Assembly (NCBI GenBank): GCA_022827195.1
Contig: JAJDTL010000041.1
Coordinates: forward strand, 157,599-221,598
Source of the DNA: Caldilineaceae bacterium
Lineage (GTDB): Bacteria; Chloroflexota; Anaerolineae; Caldilineales; Caldilineaceae
DNA: 64,000 bases
Direction of reading: 5' to 3'
A model generated the notes under the pieces. It made no database searches. It was not told the DNA's origin and saw only the letters and a program-made list of their open reading frames with translations. This document shows positions 1 through 8,925 of the stretch, piece by piece. The translations under genes were made by a program, and so were the position numbers. Each line of letters starts with the position of its first letter. Position 1 is the first letter of the stretch.

Positions 1-2
1 AG

Positions 3-1031
3 AAGGACCGCACGCTCGGTTTTGAGGAGGATATCGAGTTCGTCGTGAAGGCGGACGAGTTGGGATTCAGCGAGGCCTGGGTGGGCCAGCATCATACCCT
101 GGCCTGGGAGCCGATTCCGTCGAACGATGTCTTCATTGCCAATGTGCTGCCGCGCACGAAGAACATCCGGCTCGGCAGCGGCGTCTCGATCGTGCCGCAG
201 CATCATCCGGTCAATATCGCCGTCCGGCTGGCCTACCTGGACCACCTTTCGCGGGGGCGCATCAACTGCGGCTTCGGCCAAGGCGGCGTGCCGACCGACT
301 GGGAACTGTTCGACCTGCCGGACCCGCAGACGCAGGGGCTGATGACGGTCGAGGGGATCGACATGATCCTCAAGCTGTGGCAGACGGACCCGCCCTTCAA
401 TTTCAAAGGGGACTATCACCACATCAAGCTGGAAAACGTCGATCCCGAATTCGGCATCGGTACGATTGTCCAGCCGTACCAGAAGCCGCACCCGCCGATC
501 GCAATGAGTATCATTCGCGGCCGCTCGCGGGCGGCGTTCATGGCGGGGCAGCGCGGCTACATTCCGCTGAGCACGAACATTGTGCACGCGTCCACGCTGA
601 ACGAGCACTGGGACTCCTACTGCGCGGGCGCGGCTGACGCGGGGCGTCCTGAACCGGACCGGTCGATCTGGCGCGTGTCGCGCAGCATCTACATAGACGA
701 GTCGAACGACGCGGCCTGGGAGCGTGCTTACAACGGCCCATTTGCGGGATCGTTCGCCTATCTGCGCAGGCTGGTTGCGGCGGCGGACATGATGAACGTT
801 TTCAAGCATGACCCCGAAATGCCGGACGAGGACGTCACATTGGAGTATATTCTCAGCAAGCTGTGCATCATCGGCACCAAGGACGAGTGTATTCGGCGGC
901 TGCAGGAGCTCTACGAGGAGACTGGCGGTTTCGGGACGCTGCTGATGATCGCGCACGACTGGGACGACAAGGAGAGGTGGCTGGCCTGCATGGAGACGCT
1001 GGCCAATGAGGTGGTGCCGGCGCTGCCGTAG
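3..1031 (+). CDS. LLM-class (luciferase-like) flavin monooxygenase, 5'-truncated by window edge
   Basis: The reading frame is open from the first bases of the window, so the start codon lies upstream; 342 codons are visible. The GTG at 45 is in frame but lies inside the conserved N-terminal helix, because the preceding codons already encode a plausible TLGFEEDIEFVVKADELGF segment. The motif SEAWVGQHH, followed by LGSGVSIVPQHHPVNIA and DHLSRGRINCGFGQG, is typical of bacterial-luciferase-fold, FMNH2-dependent monooxygenases. The substrate is unknown. It heads a plus-strand run that continues with a ThDP enzyme and an aldolase, which suggests oxidative breakdown of a small organic substrate. The family call is firm; the specific role is inference. 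Confidence 0.88.
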   Translation, partial: KDRTLGFEEDIEFVVKADELGFSEAWVGQHHTLAWEPIPSNDVFIANVLPRTKNIRLGSGVSIVPQHHPVNIAVRLAYLDHLSRGRINCGFGQGGVPTDWELFDLPDPQTQGLMTVEGIDMILKLWQTDPPFNFKGDYHHIKLENVDPEFGIGTIVQPYQKPHPPIAMSIIRGRSRAAFMAGQRGYIPLSTNIVHASTLNEHWDSYCAGAADAGRPEPDRSIWRVSRSIYIDESNDAAWERAYNGPFAGSFAYLRRLVAAADMMNVFKHDPEMPDEDVTLEYILSKLCIIGTKDECIRRLQELYEETGGFGTLLMIAHDWDDKERWLACMETLANEVVPALP

Positions 1032-1215
1032 GAACAGAGTGGAAGTGCCCGGAAGCAAGGGCGAAGGTTAAAGGCCCGGCAGAATTCATTTGGGCGGTGT
1101 ATCGGACGGCCCGGTCCCCGGTCAAGCGGGAAGCAGGGGGCCGTCCGGTTGTTTTCAACCCTTTGTCCGTCAACGGCGGGCGCTGCAAGACAAGAAACGT
1201 CAGGGGCTCTATCGA

Positions 1216-2808
1216 ATGACCAGGATGAACGGAGGGCAGGCGTTGGTACGGTCGCTGGCCGCGGAGGGGCTGCGGGTCGTTTTCGGTGTGCCCGGTGCGG
1301 GTCAATACGAGGCGATCGATGCGCTCTATTCGACGCCGAGCATCCGATATATTTCGGTCCGGCATGAGCAGGCTGCGAGCTACATGGCGGACGGCTACGC
1401 GCGCGCCGGCGGCGAGGTGGCCGCGGCCCTGGTGGTGGAGGGGCCGGGCCTGTTCAATGCGATGTCGGGGATCGCGACGGCGTATGCTACATCCTCACCG
1501 ATATTGGTTGTAACGGGAGGCCATCACCATCGCAAGAAGGGGTTGGCGCTAGACGAGACGGCATGGCTGGGGCCGCTGACGAAGTGGGTCGCGCGCGTGC
1601 AGCGTCCGGCCGAAATACCGGAGACTGTGCGGGAGGCGTTCCGGCAGCTACGCAGCGGGAGGCCGCGCCCGGTGGCAATTGAGGTGCCGCCGTCCGTTTT
1701 TGCGGAGACGGAAGAGGTCGGGCCGGTGTTACAGCCGGCCGTTACGCCGGGACCAGCGCATTGCGACGACCGCGCGGTCCGGAGGGCGGCGGAGTTGCTG
1801 ATCGGGGCCCAAAGGCCTGTAATTTGGGCCGGCGGTGGGGTGATGCGGGCGAATGCCGCGGCGCTGGTTTCGGAACTGGCTGACTATTTGCAGATTCCGG
1901 TTGTCACGACGAGGCAAGGCAAGGGCAGCATATCCGAACGCCATCCCCTGTCGCTGGGTATGGCCGAGATGAACTACAGGCCGTTGCGAAACTGGCTTGC
2001 GGCGCGCGACCTGATCCTTGTGGTAGGTTCGAGCCGCGCGGCCGGAGCAGACGGGCAGCAGATTGTCAAGATTGACATTGACGAGACCGAGCTGGCCAGG
2101 GATGAAAATGTGCTGCCAGTGCAGGGAGACGCCGACCCCGTTCTGATGGCGCTCAACCAGGTTGTGGCGACATCAACTTCGCCGCGCGGTGGATTCGCAG
2201 ACGCGGTGCAGGCAGAAGTCGCGTCGCTTAACGCGGCGCGTTTCGACCCTGCGGACCAGCTGCAGCCGCAGTGGGGCCTAATGGAGGCGGTCCACGCGGC
2301 GCTGCCGGATGATGGCATCGTTGTGCAGGGGATGAACCAGATGGGCTACTACAGCCGCAATTATTTCCGAGCAGGAGGTCCGCGCACGTATCTGACCAGC
2401 TCATCGCACGGGACTTTGGGCTGCGCCTATCCTGTTGCGTTGGGGGCGAAGGTAGCCCACCCTGAGCGGGCCGTAGTTTCGCTGTCGGGTGACGGCGGCT
2501 TTTTGTACAACGTGCAGGAGCTTGCGACGGCGGTGCAGAACGGGATTAACGCGGTGGGGATCGTCTTCAACGACAACGCCTATGGCAATGTGCTGCGCGC
2601 GCAGATGGAGGAGTTCGACGGGCACGTGCTGGGCACGCAGCTGCACAATCCCGATTTTGTCGCGCTGGCGCAGAGTTTCGGTGCGCGGGGTGTGCTGGCG
2701 GAGGATGCGGCCGCGGTGGAGATGGCGCTGCGTGCGGCGGTCGATCCGGAGGCCGACAGGCCGACGCTGGTCGAAGTGCCGCTGGGTATGCTGGACCGGG
2801 AATTCTAA
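1216..2808 (+). CDS. Thiamine-diphosphate-dependent enzyme (acetolactate synthase / benzoylformate decarboxylase superfamily)
   Basis: A 530-residue protein with the full three-domain ThDP architecture. The N-terminal pyrimidine-binding domain has the RHEQAA motif with the activating glutamate at residue 51, followed by a central domain. The C-terminal pyrophosphate-binding domain has the GDGG motif near residue 425 and FNDNAYGN about 30 residues later. The ATG at 1216 is preferred because AGGGG lies about ten bases upstream and conserved sequence begins there; a frame-open TTG at 1090 would add an unlikely Gly/Pro-rich tail. Such enzymes decarboxylate or ligate 2-oxo acids. It sits between the monooxygenase and an HpcH/HpaI aldolase, so pyruvate-type chemistry is plausible. 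It may not be a true IlvB, since no small subunit follows. Confidence 0.9.
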   Translation: MTRMNGGQALVRSLAAEGLRVVFGVPGAGQYEAIDALYSTPSIRYISVRHEQAASYMADGYARAGGEVAAALVVEGPGLFNAMSGIATAYATSSPILVVTGGHHHRKKGLALDETAWLGPLTKWVARVQRPAEIPETVREAFRQLRSGRPRPVAIEVPPSVFAETEEVGPVLQPAVTPGPAHCDDRAVRRAAELLIGAQRPVIWAGGGVMRANAAALVSELADYLQIPVVTTRQGKGSISERHPLSLGMAEMNYRPLRNWLAARDLILVVGSSRAAGADGQQIVKIDIDETELARDENVLPVQGDADPVLMALNQVVATSTSPRGGFADAVQAEVASLNAARFDPADQLQPQWGLMEAVHAALPDDGIVVQGMNQMGYYSRNYFRAGGPRTYLTSSSHGTLGCAYPVALGAKVAHPERAVVSLSGDGGFLYNVQELATAVQNGINAVGIVFNDNAYGNVLRAQMEEFDGHVLGTQLHNPDFVALAQSFGARGVLAEDAAAVEMALRAAVDPEADRPTLVEVPLGMLDREF

Positions 2809-2914
2809 CTGCAGTGGCCAGTGGCCGGTTGTCAGCTATCGGTATGGGTTCCTGGAGATATTTGTGGACTGCAGGAGTTTACCTGGGAAGAAAAGCAAAG
2901 GGGGAGGAGAAAGC

Positions 2915-3664
2915 ATGGCTGGTGAGAACAATCTCAAGGAACGGATTCACCGAGGAGAGCTGATTTTCGGCGTCGGCGCGTCGCTCGATTTCGGGCGTAG
3001 CCAGCTGGAAGACATCCTGGCACAGGGCGACTACAGCTTCGTCTACGTGGATAGCCAACACTCGGCGTTCAGCGAGAAGGAGTTGGTTACATTCTGCAGC
3101 CACGCGCAGGCTATTGGGATTCCTGTGCAGCTGCGGATTCCGCACACACGTCATACCTACCTGATTGGCCGTTTTCTCGACTTCGGGCCGACCGGCATTC
3201 TGGTGCCTGAGGTAAAGAGTATGTCGGAGGTAGACGAGGCGATCGAGTTTTTCTATTATCCGCAGTTCGGGCGGCGCAGCTGGGGCGGGGCGGTGCGGCT
3301 CAACATCGACGCGTTCAGCGCTCCGGCCGACCCGGAGGAGATAGACCGATTGGCCTACGCGGACTGGTGGAACAGCAACGGTTATCTCGCGATTCAGATG
3401 GAGTCGGTGGAGGCGGTGGTCAACGCGGCCAATCTGGCCAAGCCGGGCATCGACCTGCTGGCGTTCGGGCCGAACGACCTGCTCTTCAATATTGAGAGTC
3501 TGACGAACAGTCCCTTCACGACGGTGGACGAGTGCATTGGGCATGTGTTGGAGCAGACGAAGGACAGCACGGTGCAGGTGAGCCTGGGGGTTGCGACTGC
3601 TGAGCAGCGGGACAAGTACATCGAGATGGGCGTGAAGGTGTTGCAGGTGACGCCGGGGATGTGA
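2915..3664 (+). CDS. HpcH/HpaI aldolase/citrate lyase family protein
   Basis: A 249-residue TIM-barrel protein of the class II pyruvate-aldolase family (2-keto-3-deoxy acid aldolase type). Visible family features are the N-terminal LIFGVGASLDF strand, VYVDSQHSAFS (family FDxEH-like position), the metal-site strand with GILVPEVKS, and QMESVEAVVNA. The start at 2915 follows a strong GGGGAGGAG at 2901-2909. These enzymes cleave or form C-C bonds between pyruvate and aldehydes with a divalent metal. It lies 106 bases after the ThDP enzyme and 105 bases before a class V aminotransferase, so it is probably part of the same catabolic run. The natural substrate cannot be read from sequence. Confidence 0.88.
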   Translation: MAGENNLKERIHRGELIFGVGASLDFGRSQLEDILAQGDYSFVYVDSQHSAFSEKELVTFCSHAQAIGIPVQLRIPHTRHTYLIGRFLDFGPTGILVPEVKSMSEVDEAIEFFYYPQFGRRSWGGAVRLNIDAFSAPADPEEIDRLAYADWWNSNGYLAIQMESVEAVVNAANLAKPGIDLLAFGPNDLLFNIESLTNSPFTTVDECIGHVLEQTKDSTVQVSLGVATAEQRDKYIEMGVKVLQVTPGM

Positions 3665-3769
3665 GGTTGAAGGGTCCCGATCTGCCGAGACATATCCTTA
3701 TGTAATGTATCAGTCTACTGTGTTCGGCACGCTTCGAGTGCCCTTTGGGGACCAGTTGAAAGAGTCAGA

Positions 3770-4942
3770 ATGCAACTCACCGATGTCCGGCGACTAACGC
3801 CGATAACGCAGGAGTACGCTTACTTCCAGAGCAGCGGCTTTTCGCCGAAGATGGAGCCGGTGATCGAGGAGACGAACCGCTGGGCGCGCTTTCAGAATGC
3901 AGGCGGGGCGGCGCCGGGCATCAATGAGAAGATGCTGGAGGGGTTCGAGGCGACGCGGGAAAAGGTGGCGCGCTCGATGAACGCGGACAGCGGCGAGATC
4001 GTCCTGGGGGAAAACACGACGATCGGGATCAATATCGTCGCCAACGGCATCGACTGGGAGGCGGGCGACAACGTCATCCTGAGCGACAAGGAGCATCCGG
4101 GCAACCGCATCACCTGGTACAGCCATGTGAAGCGGTATGGTATCGATCTGCGCTTTTTGCAGGTCGTACACGATGAAGAGCAGATGCTGGACCAGTTCGA
4201 ACAGTTACTCGATGAACGCACGCGCATTGTCTCGATCAGCCATGTCTGCCGCCGCACGGGTCAGCGGCTGCCGGCGCGGGCGCTGGTCGATAGCGCGCAC
4301 GAGCGCGGCGTTCCCGTGCTGCTTGACGGCGCCCAGGCCTATGGCGCGGTCCCGGTTGACGTGCGGGCGCTGGACTGTGACTTCTACGCATTCAGCGGGC
4401 ACAAATATATTATGGCGCCGCAGGGCACGGGCGGCTTCTACGTCCGCAGAGATCGCATCCCGTGGATTCAACCGAGTTGGATTGGCTCACATTCTCAAAA
4501 GGATTTCGACCTGGTTGGGGGGCTCACCCTGCTCGACGAGGCGAAGCGGTTCGAGTTCGGCACGCGCAACCTGGCGGACCAGGTTGGCTGGGGCAAGGCG
4601 CTCGACTGCTGGGAAGAGATTGGCTGGGACAATGTGTTTTCCTACATCGGGAACTACACTGACCGGGCGAAGGCGGCGCTCCAGACGGTGCCGGGGCTAA
4701 CCTTGCATACGCCGCTGCCCTACGACAGGTCTTCGGGCATCGTGACCTTCAGTCTCGACGGTTTTACTTCGGCGGAAATCCAGGAGCATTTGACACAGCA
4801 AAAGGTGTTGGTTGCGCCGCTTGAGCTGGACGGAATCATGATCCGCGTTTCGACGCACGTCTTCAACAACGAGGAAGACCTGGACCGTCTTGTGGCCGGT
4901 TTGCGGAGGCTGAGGCAAGAGAAAGGCGCCGGCCGAGAGTAA
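3770..4942 (+). CDS. Aminotransferase class V (cysteine desulfurase/isopenicillin N epimerase-like PLP enzyme)
   Basis: A 390-residue fold-type I PLP enzyme. The PLP lysine is K212 in SGHKY, preceded by the aspartate of LLDGAQAYGAVPVD, and the usual GTGGFYV and EFGTRNLADQ motifs follow. Such enzymes act on amino acids or amino-sugar-like substrates (desulfuration, epimerisation, deamination). The sequence lacks the IscS/SufS active-site cysteine loop pattern, so iron-sulfur assembly is not suggested. It follows the aldolase gene and precedes ABC transporter system 1. A second class V enzyme lies at 8926, after the transporter, so the two bracket the transport genes. Family is clear; substrate is unknown. 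Confidence 0.88.
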   Translation: MQLTDVRRLTPITQEYAYFQSSGFSPKMEPVIEETNRWARFQNAGGAAPGINEKMLEGFEATREKVARSMNADSGEIVLGENTTIGINIVANGIDWEAGDNVILSDKEHPGNRITWYSHVKRYGIDLRFLQVVHDEEQMLDQFEQLLDERTRIVSISHVCRRTGQRLPARALVDSAHERGVPVLLDGAQAYGAVPVDVRALDCDFYAFSGHKYIMAPQGTGGFYVRRDRIPWIQPSWIGSHSQKDFDLVGGLTLLDEAKRFEFGTRNLADQVGWGKALDCWEEIGWDNVFSYIGNYTDRAKAALQTVPGLTLHTPLPYDRSSGIVTFSLDGFTSAEIQEHLTQQKVLVAPLELDGIMIRVSTHVFNNEEDLDRLVAGLRRLRQEKGAGRE

Positions 4943-5035
4943 CTCCCTACATGTCGGAATTTGGCGGAATCGCCGGCACTTTGCTGCTGCAGGTCGCAAG
5001 CGCAAGGCCTTATCTCCGCGCGGGCGTCGACGTTT

Positions 5036-5064
5036 TTGGCCGTGACAGAGGGAAACAGTATACT
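5036..5064 (+). promoter_or_regulatory. Sigma-70-like promoter of ABC system 1
   Basis: TTGGCC at 5036-5041 and TATACT at 5059-5064 are separated by 17 bases (4/6 and 5/6 matches to consensus). They lie about 80 bases upstream of the binding-protein start at 5142. Confidence 0.5.
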
Positions 5065-5141
5065 TGCACGGATTTTGGCACCAGCCCAACGAAATCAACC
5101 TATATCCTTTTATCAAATTTCCACCCAGGAGACTGTGGACA

Positions 5142-6824
5142 ATGACCCGATTTACCCCGTTTGTTTTGTTACTGGCGGTTCTGATTATGGTGGCCGGCTG
5201 CGTAGCGCCGGCGCCTGCAGCGGAAATGCCAGAAGAGGAGATGATGGAGCAGGTCAGCACTGGGGGCGTAACCCTGCCTGAGGACGCTGCGGCTTCGGAC
5301 AAGCAGGTCTTCCGGTCCGCCGGAATCGAGGGCAAGCACTTCGACACGATGCGGAATGAGTATGAAGGCTTTGCATTCGAGGCCACGATCGAGCAGCTGG
5401 CCAAGATGGGCCCTGAAGGCGAGTGGCACCCGGCGGCGGCCGACAGCTGGGAGGTGTCCGATGACGGCCGCACGTGGACATTCCACCTGCGCCAGGATGC
5501 CATGTGGAGCGACGGCACACCTGTGACCGCGGAGGACTGGGTTTACAGCTTCCGCCGCTACCTTAATCCCGAGATGGCGAACGTCTATGCGTGGTTCCTG
5601 TTCGACCTCGAAAACGGCGAGGCCTACAACAAGGGCGAGGTGGACGTTGAGGAGCTGGGTGTGGAGCTGATCGACGAGTACACCTTCTCGCTCACGACTA
5701 GTGTGCCGATTCCGTACTACATGTTCAAGATCAACTGGCATGCGGCGCCTGTGCCGCGGCACATGGTCGAGGAGCATGGCGACGACTGGGCCAATGACCC
5801 GGCGACTGCGCCGAGCAACGGTCCCTACCGCATTGCCGAGTGGAACCGCGGACAGAACGTGATTTTCACGCCGAACCCGTACTACACGGGGCGGTACCCG
5901 GCCACGTTTGAGCAGAAGATCCAGGTGATCATTCCCGAGGTCGGCGCGCCGTTGCTGCAGATGTACCAGGCCGGCGACATTGACGGCGGCGTGGGCGTGA
6001 CGGGCGATGACCTGGTGCAGGTGCTTGCGGACCCGCAGCTGAGCCAAGAGGCCTACATCAGCGTGATGAACCGTGGTGTCTACCTGTATCTGAACCAGAG
6101 GACGCCTCCGTTTGACGACATTCTTGTGCGGCAGGCGCTCGGCCATGCGGTGGACCGCACTGCTCTTTGCGATAACGTGATGCGGGGCACCTGCATCCCG
6201 GCGCACGGCTTCCTGCCGAAGGACTTCCCGTGCGAGCGCAACGACGATCCTGAGCTGATCGCGTACCAGAACTACGATCCTGAGAAGGCGGCGGACCTGC
6301 TGGCGCAGGCCGGCTACCCCGGCGGTGAGGGCTTCCCGGAGATGGTGCTATACACCAAGGAAGGTGAGTTCATTCGCGAGGCCGAGGCGATCCAGCGGAT
6401 GCTGGCGGACAACCTGGGCATCAAGCTGACGCCGCAGAACATCGAGCGCGCCGACTACGTGGCGCGAATGGCGAATGCAGAGCTGAAGATCGCGCTGAAT
6501 CGCTGGGGCGCGGACTTCATCGACCCGAGCAACTTCGTGGACTGGTGGGACGATCCGGCGGCCTCCTACTTCACCGGCTGGACCGATGAGGAGTACCGCA
6601 ACCTGATCGACACCGCGCGGCCGATGCAGATGTCGGCGGAGCGCTGCGACCTGTATCACGAGGCGATCAAGATCCTGGCCCGCGATGCGATCGGCGTGTT
6701 CGTGATGAACCCGGTGCAGGCGGTCCTGTACAAAGACTATGTGAGCGGCTTGACGCTGACCGACGACGGCACGCTAGGCGTCTACAACATGATGCTGCTG
6801 GACAGCGCGTACATTACCGAGTAG
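5142..6824 (+). CDS. ABC transporter substrate-binding lipoprotein, family 5 (system 1)
   Basis: A 560-residue extracytoplasmic solute-binding protein (SBP_bac_5; peptide/nickel/oligosaccharide type). The N-terminus is a lipoprotein signal with lipobox VAGC (Cys20), followed by a Pro/Ala/Glu-rich linker. The family signature WSDGTPVTAEDWVYSF is present near residue 125. The ATG at 5142 is chosen because it begins the signal peptide and follows CAGGAGA; an upstream in-frame ATG would spoil the signal. It captures solute outside the membrane for the permeases at 6933 and 7933. A promoter is visible upstream and a hairpin follows the gene. No ATPase gene is adjacent. The ligand is unknown; enzyme neighbours make peptides less certain than sugar or amino derivatives. 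Confidence 0.92.
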   Translation: MTRFTPFVLLLAVLIMVAGCVAPAPAAEMPEEEMMEQVSTGGVTLPEDAAASDKQVFRSAGIEGKHFDTMRNEYEGFAFEATIEQLAKMGPEGEWHPAAADSWEVSDDGRTWTFHLRQDAMWSDGTPVTAEDWVYSFRRYLNPEMANVYAWFLFDLENGEAYNKGEVDVEELGVELIDEYTFSLTTSVPIPYYMFKINWHAAPVPRHMVEEHGDDWANDPATAPSNGPYRIAEWNRGQNVIFTPNPYYTGRYPATFEQKIQVIIPEVGAPLLQMYQAGDIDGGVGVTGDDLVQVLADPQLSQEAYISVMNRGVYLYLNQRTPPFDDILVRQALGHAVDRTALCDNVMRGTCIPAHGFLPKDFPCERNDDPELIAYQNYDPEKAADLLAQAGYPGGEGFPEMVLYTKEGEFIREAEAIQRMLADNLGIKLTPQNIERADYVARMANAELKIALNRWGADFIDPSNFVDWWDDPAASYFTGWTDEEYRNLIDTARPMQMSAERCDLYHEAIKILARDAIGVFVMNPVQAVLYKDYVSGLTLTDDGTLGVYNMMLLDSAYITE

Positions 6825-6854
6825 TTAAGCATTAGAGTAGTGAGCAAAGAGGAA

Positions 6855-6897
6855 TGAGGAGAGAGGAGCGGTGCGAATGAGCCGCTCTCTCTCCTCA
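6855..6897 (+). promoter_or_regulatory. Intercistronic hairpin between binding protein and permease, system 1
   Basis: The left arm at 6855-6871 pairs with the right arm at 6882-6897 over 16 base pairs with one bulged base and a 10-base loop. There is no T-tract, so it is more likely an mRNA stability/attenuation hairpin than a full terminator. Confidence 0.6.
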
Positions 6898-6932
6898 CTT
6901 TGTGTGCACGTGCAGCGGTCGTGGAGGGCCGG

Positions 6933-7874
6933 ATGGCGCGCTATGTACTGGGGCGCATCGTAGGGATAGTCGGCGTCCTTTTCTTCGTTTCGATCATGAT
7001 CTTCATCATGATCCACTTCATACCGGGCGGTCCATTCGACGCGATGCCGACGGAGTCGGAGCACCGGGCGATACCCGAGCACATCCGGCAGAAGCTGATG
7101 GAGAAGTACGGGCTGGACAAGCCGTTGCACGTTCAGTATGTGCGGTACATGTGGGCGGCGCTGCGGGGGGACTTCGGCATCTCGTTCCGCTACGGGGAGC
7201 CGATATCGGAGTTCATCGGGCGGACTTGGCCGATCACGGCGCAGTTGGGGCTGTCGGCGATGGCAGTTGGCATTCCGATCGGCATCCTCTTGGGAGTGGT
7301 GGCGGCGCTACGGCCAAACACTTGGCTGGACTACACGACAAACGTTATCGTAATCACAACCTTTGTAACGCCGCCCTTCGTAATCGCGATCATGAGCATC
7401 ATCATTTTTGCGGTGCAGCTGCGCTGGCTGCCGTCGGGCGGATGGGGAGAATCGAAGCAGTGGATCATGCCCACTTTCGTTTACGCGATCGGGTTGATAG
7501 GGGGTATGGCGCGCTTTACACGCGCCAGCATGGTAGATGCGCTGCAGGCCGAGTATGTGCGGACGGCGCGGGCCAAAGGCCTGCGCGAGCCGGCCGTTGT
7601 GTTCCGGCATGCGTTTCGGGCGGCGTCGCTGCCGCTGATCACGCTGTTGGGACCGCTTGTGGTCAACCTGCTGCTGGGCTCGTTCTTCATTGAGGCGATA
7701 TTCCGGGTACCGGGAATCGGCAGCCAGACGACGCTGGCCATCTACAACCGGGACTACCCGATGATCATGGCATTGATCCTGCTGTGGACATTTGCGATCG
7801 CGATCGCCTACCTGTTGACCGATCTGCTGTACGGGGTCGTTGACCCTCGCATTCGAATCGGCGCCACGAAGTAA
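6933..7874 (+). CDS. ABC transporter permease, DppB/OppB type (system 1)
   Basis: A 313-residue inner-membrane permease. It has the typical first transmembrane helix (LGRIVGIVGVLFFVSIMIF) and then the periplasmic HFIPGGPFD and YGLDKPLHVQYVRYMW segments of the DppB family. The ATPase-contacting EAA loop is visible as EYVRTARAKGL, and the final segment is GVVDPRIRIG. The ATG at 6933 follows GGAGGG at 6922-6927. It forms the transmembrane channel with the DppC-type subunit at 7933 and receives substrate from the lipoprotein at 5142. The required ATPase subunits (DppD/DppF) are not in the window. Confidence 0.93.
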   Translation: MARYVLGRIVGIVGVLFFVSIMIFIMIHFIPGGPFDAMPTESEHRAIPEHIRQKLMEKYGLDKPLHVQYVRYMWAALRGDFGISFRYGEPISEFIGRTWPITAQLGLSAMAVGIPIGILLGVVAALRPNTWLDYTTNVIVITTFVTPPFVIAIMSIIIFAVQLRWLPSGGWGESKQWIMPTFVYAIGLIGGMARFTRASMVDALQAEYVRTARAKGLREPAVVFRHAFRAASLPLITLLGPLVVNLLLGSFFIEAIFRVPGIGSQTTLAIYNRDYPMIMALILLWTFAIAIAYLLTDLLYGVVDPRIRIGATK

Positions 7875-7932
7875 AGGGCGCTTCCAGCCGTAAGGAGCGC
7901 GAAGGAGAGCTACTATTTCGACCTCTTCGCCA

Positions 7933-8838
7933 ATGCAGGACCGTTCTCCCCGCCATGAAGGGGGGGCAACGCGGGTGCTGGCCGTGGAAATCCGGTCGCG
8001 GCCTCGCAACCTTTGGGGCGACGCAGCGCGGCGGTTCTCGCGCAACTTGCTGGCCATGATTTCGCTGGGTTTTGTCATCGTGCTGTTCCTGGTGGCCATT
8101 TTCGCCAATGTGCTGGCGCCTGAAGGCTATGACAACCAGCAGTATGACCAGACGTGGCTCTTCCCTTCTCTGGAACATCCGATGGGCACCGACCCGTTCG
8201 GCCGCGACGTACTGACGCGCATCATCTACGGCGCGCGCATTTCGCTGGCGGTCGGCTTTATCAGCAATTTCGTTGCGCTGGCGATCGGGCTGCCGTACGG
8301 GGCGGCGGCGGCGTGGTACGGCGGCGCGGTCGATTACGTGCTCATTCGCATCATTGAGATTATCAACTCGGTCCCCAACCTGCTGCTGGGGATTCTGATC
8401 ATCACAGTGCTGGGGACCGGCTTCCGGAACGTCCTGATCGTCTTCGCAGTGACCGGGTGGATGGGAATTGCACGCTTAGTGCGGGGGCAGTTCCTCTCGC
8501 TGCGGGAGCAGGACTATGTGCTGGCGGCGACCTGCATCGGCGTGCCCGAGCGGCGGATCATCATGCGGCATCTGCTGCCGAACTCGCTGTCGCCGATCAT
8601 CGTCAGTGTGACGCTGGGCATCCCCGGCGCGATCCTTGGTGAGGCCGGGCTGAGCTTTCTGGGGATCGGGATCAACCCGCCGTTGCCCAGCTGGGGCCGC
8701 ATGCTCAACGATTACCTGTCGGCAGTCCAATCCCACTGGTATCTGGCATTCTTCCCCGGTCTGATGATTGCCCTGACGATGTACGCGTTTACGCTCATGG
8801 GCGATGGATTGCAAGAGGCGCTGGATCCGACCAAATGA
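7933..8838 (+). CDS. ABC transporter permease, DppC/OppC type (system 1)
   Basis: A 301-residue permease. It has a cytoplasmic N-terminal tail, a first transmembrane helix near residues 40-60, and the DppC landmark HPMGTDPFGRDVLTRIIYGARISL. The EAA loop (EQDYVLAATCIGV) and the end of the family (MGDGLQEALDPTK) are also present. It pairs with the DppB subunit at 6933. The start is not certain: the ATG at 7933 has no close ribosome-binding site, and an in-frame GTG at 7975 preceded by a G-rich stretch is an alternative that removes 14 residues without touching the conserved part. Confidence 0.92.
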   Translation: MQDRSPRHEGGATRVLAVEIRSRPRNLWGDAARRFSRNLLAMISLGFVIVLFLVAIFANVLAPEGYDNQQYDQTWLFPSLEHPMGTDPFGRDVLTRIIYGARISLAVGFISNFVALAIGLPYGAAAAWYGGAVDYVLIRIIEIINSVPNLLLGILIITVLGTGFRNVLIVFAVTGWMGIARLVRGQFLSLREQDYVLAATCIGVPERRIIMRHLLPNSLSPIIVSVTLGIPGAILGEAGLSFLGIGINPPLPSWGRMLNDYLSAVQSHWYLAFFPGLMIALTMYAFTLMGDGLQEALDPTK

Positions 8839-8925
8839 CTGCACGGCGGCAACTATGCGGGCTACTTGTTGCACTCAGCCTATTGCCGAGTCGCTGTCCT
8901 TCACCCTGACCGAACGAGTTCCTGC

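Noticed and set aside
1216..2808. Assignment as ilvB
   Set aside because: No ilvN or ilvC follows and the gene is in a catabolic context; the superfamily alone does not prove acetolactate synthesis.
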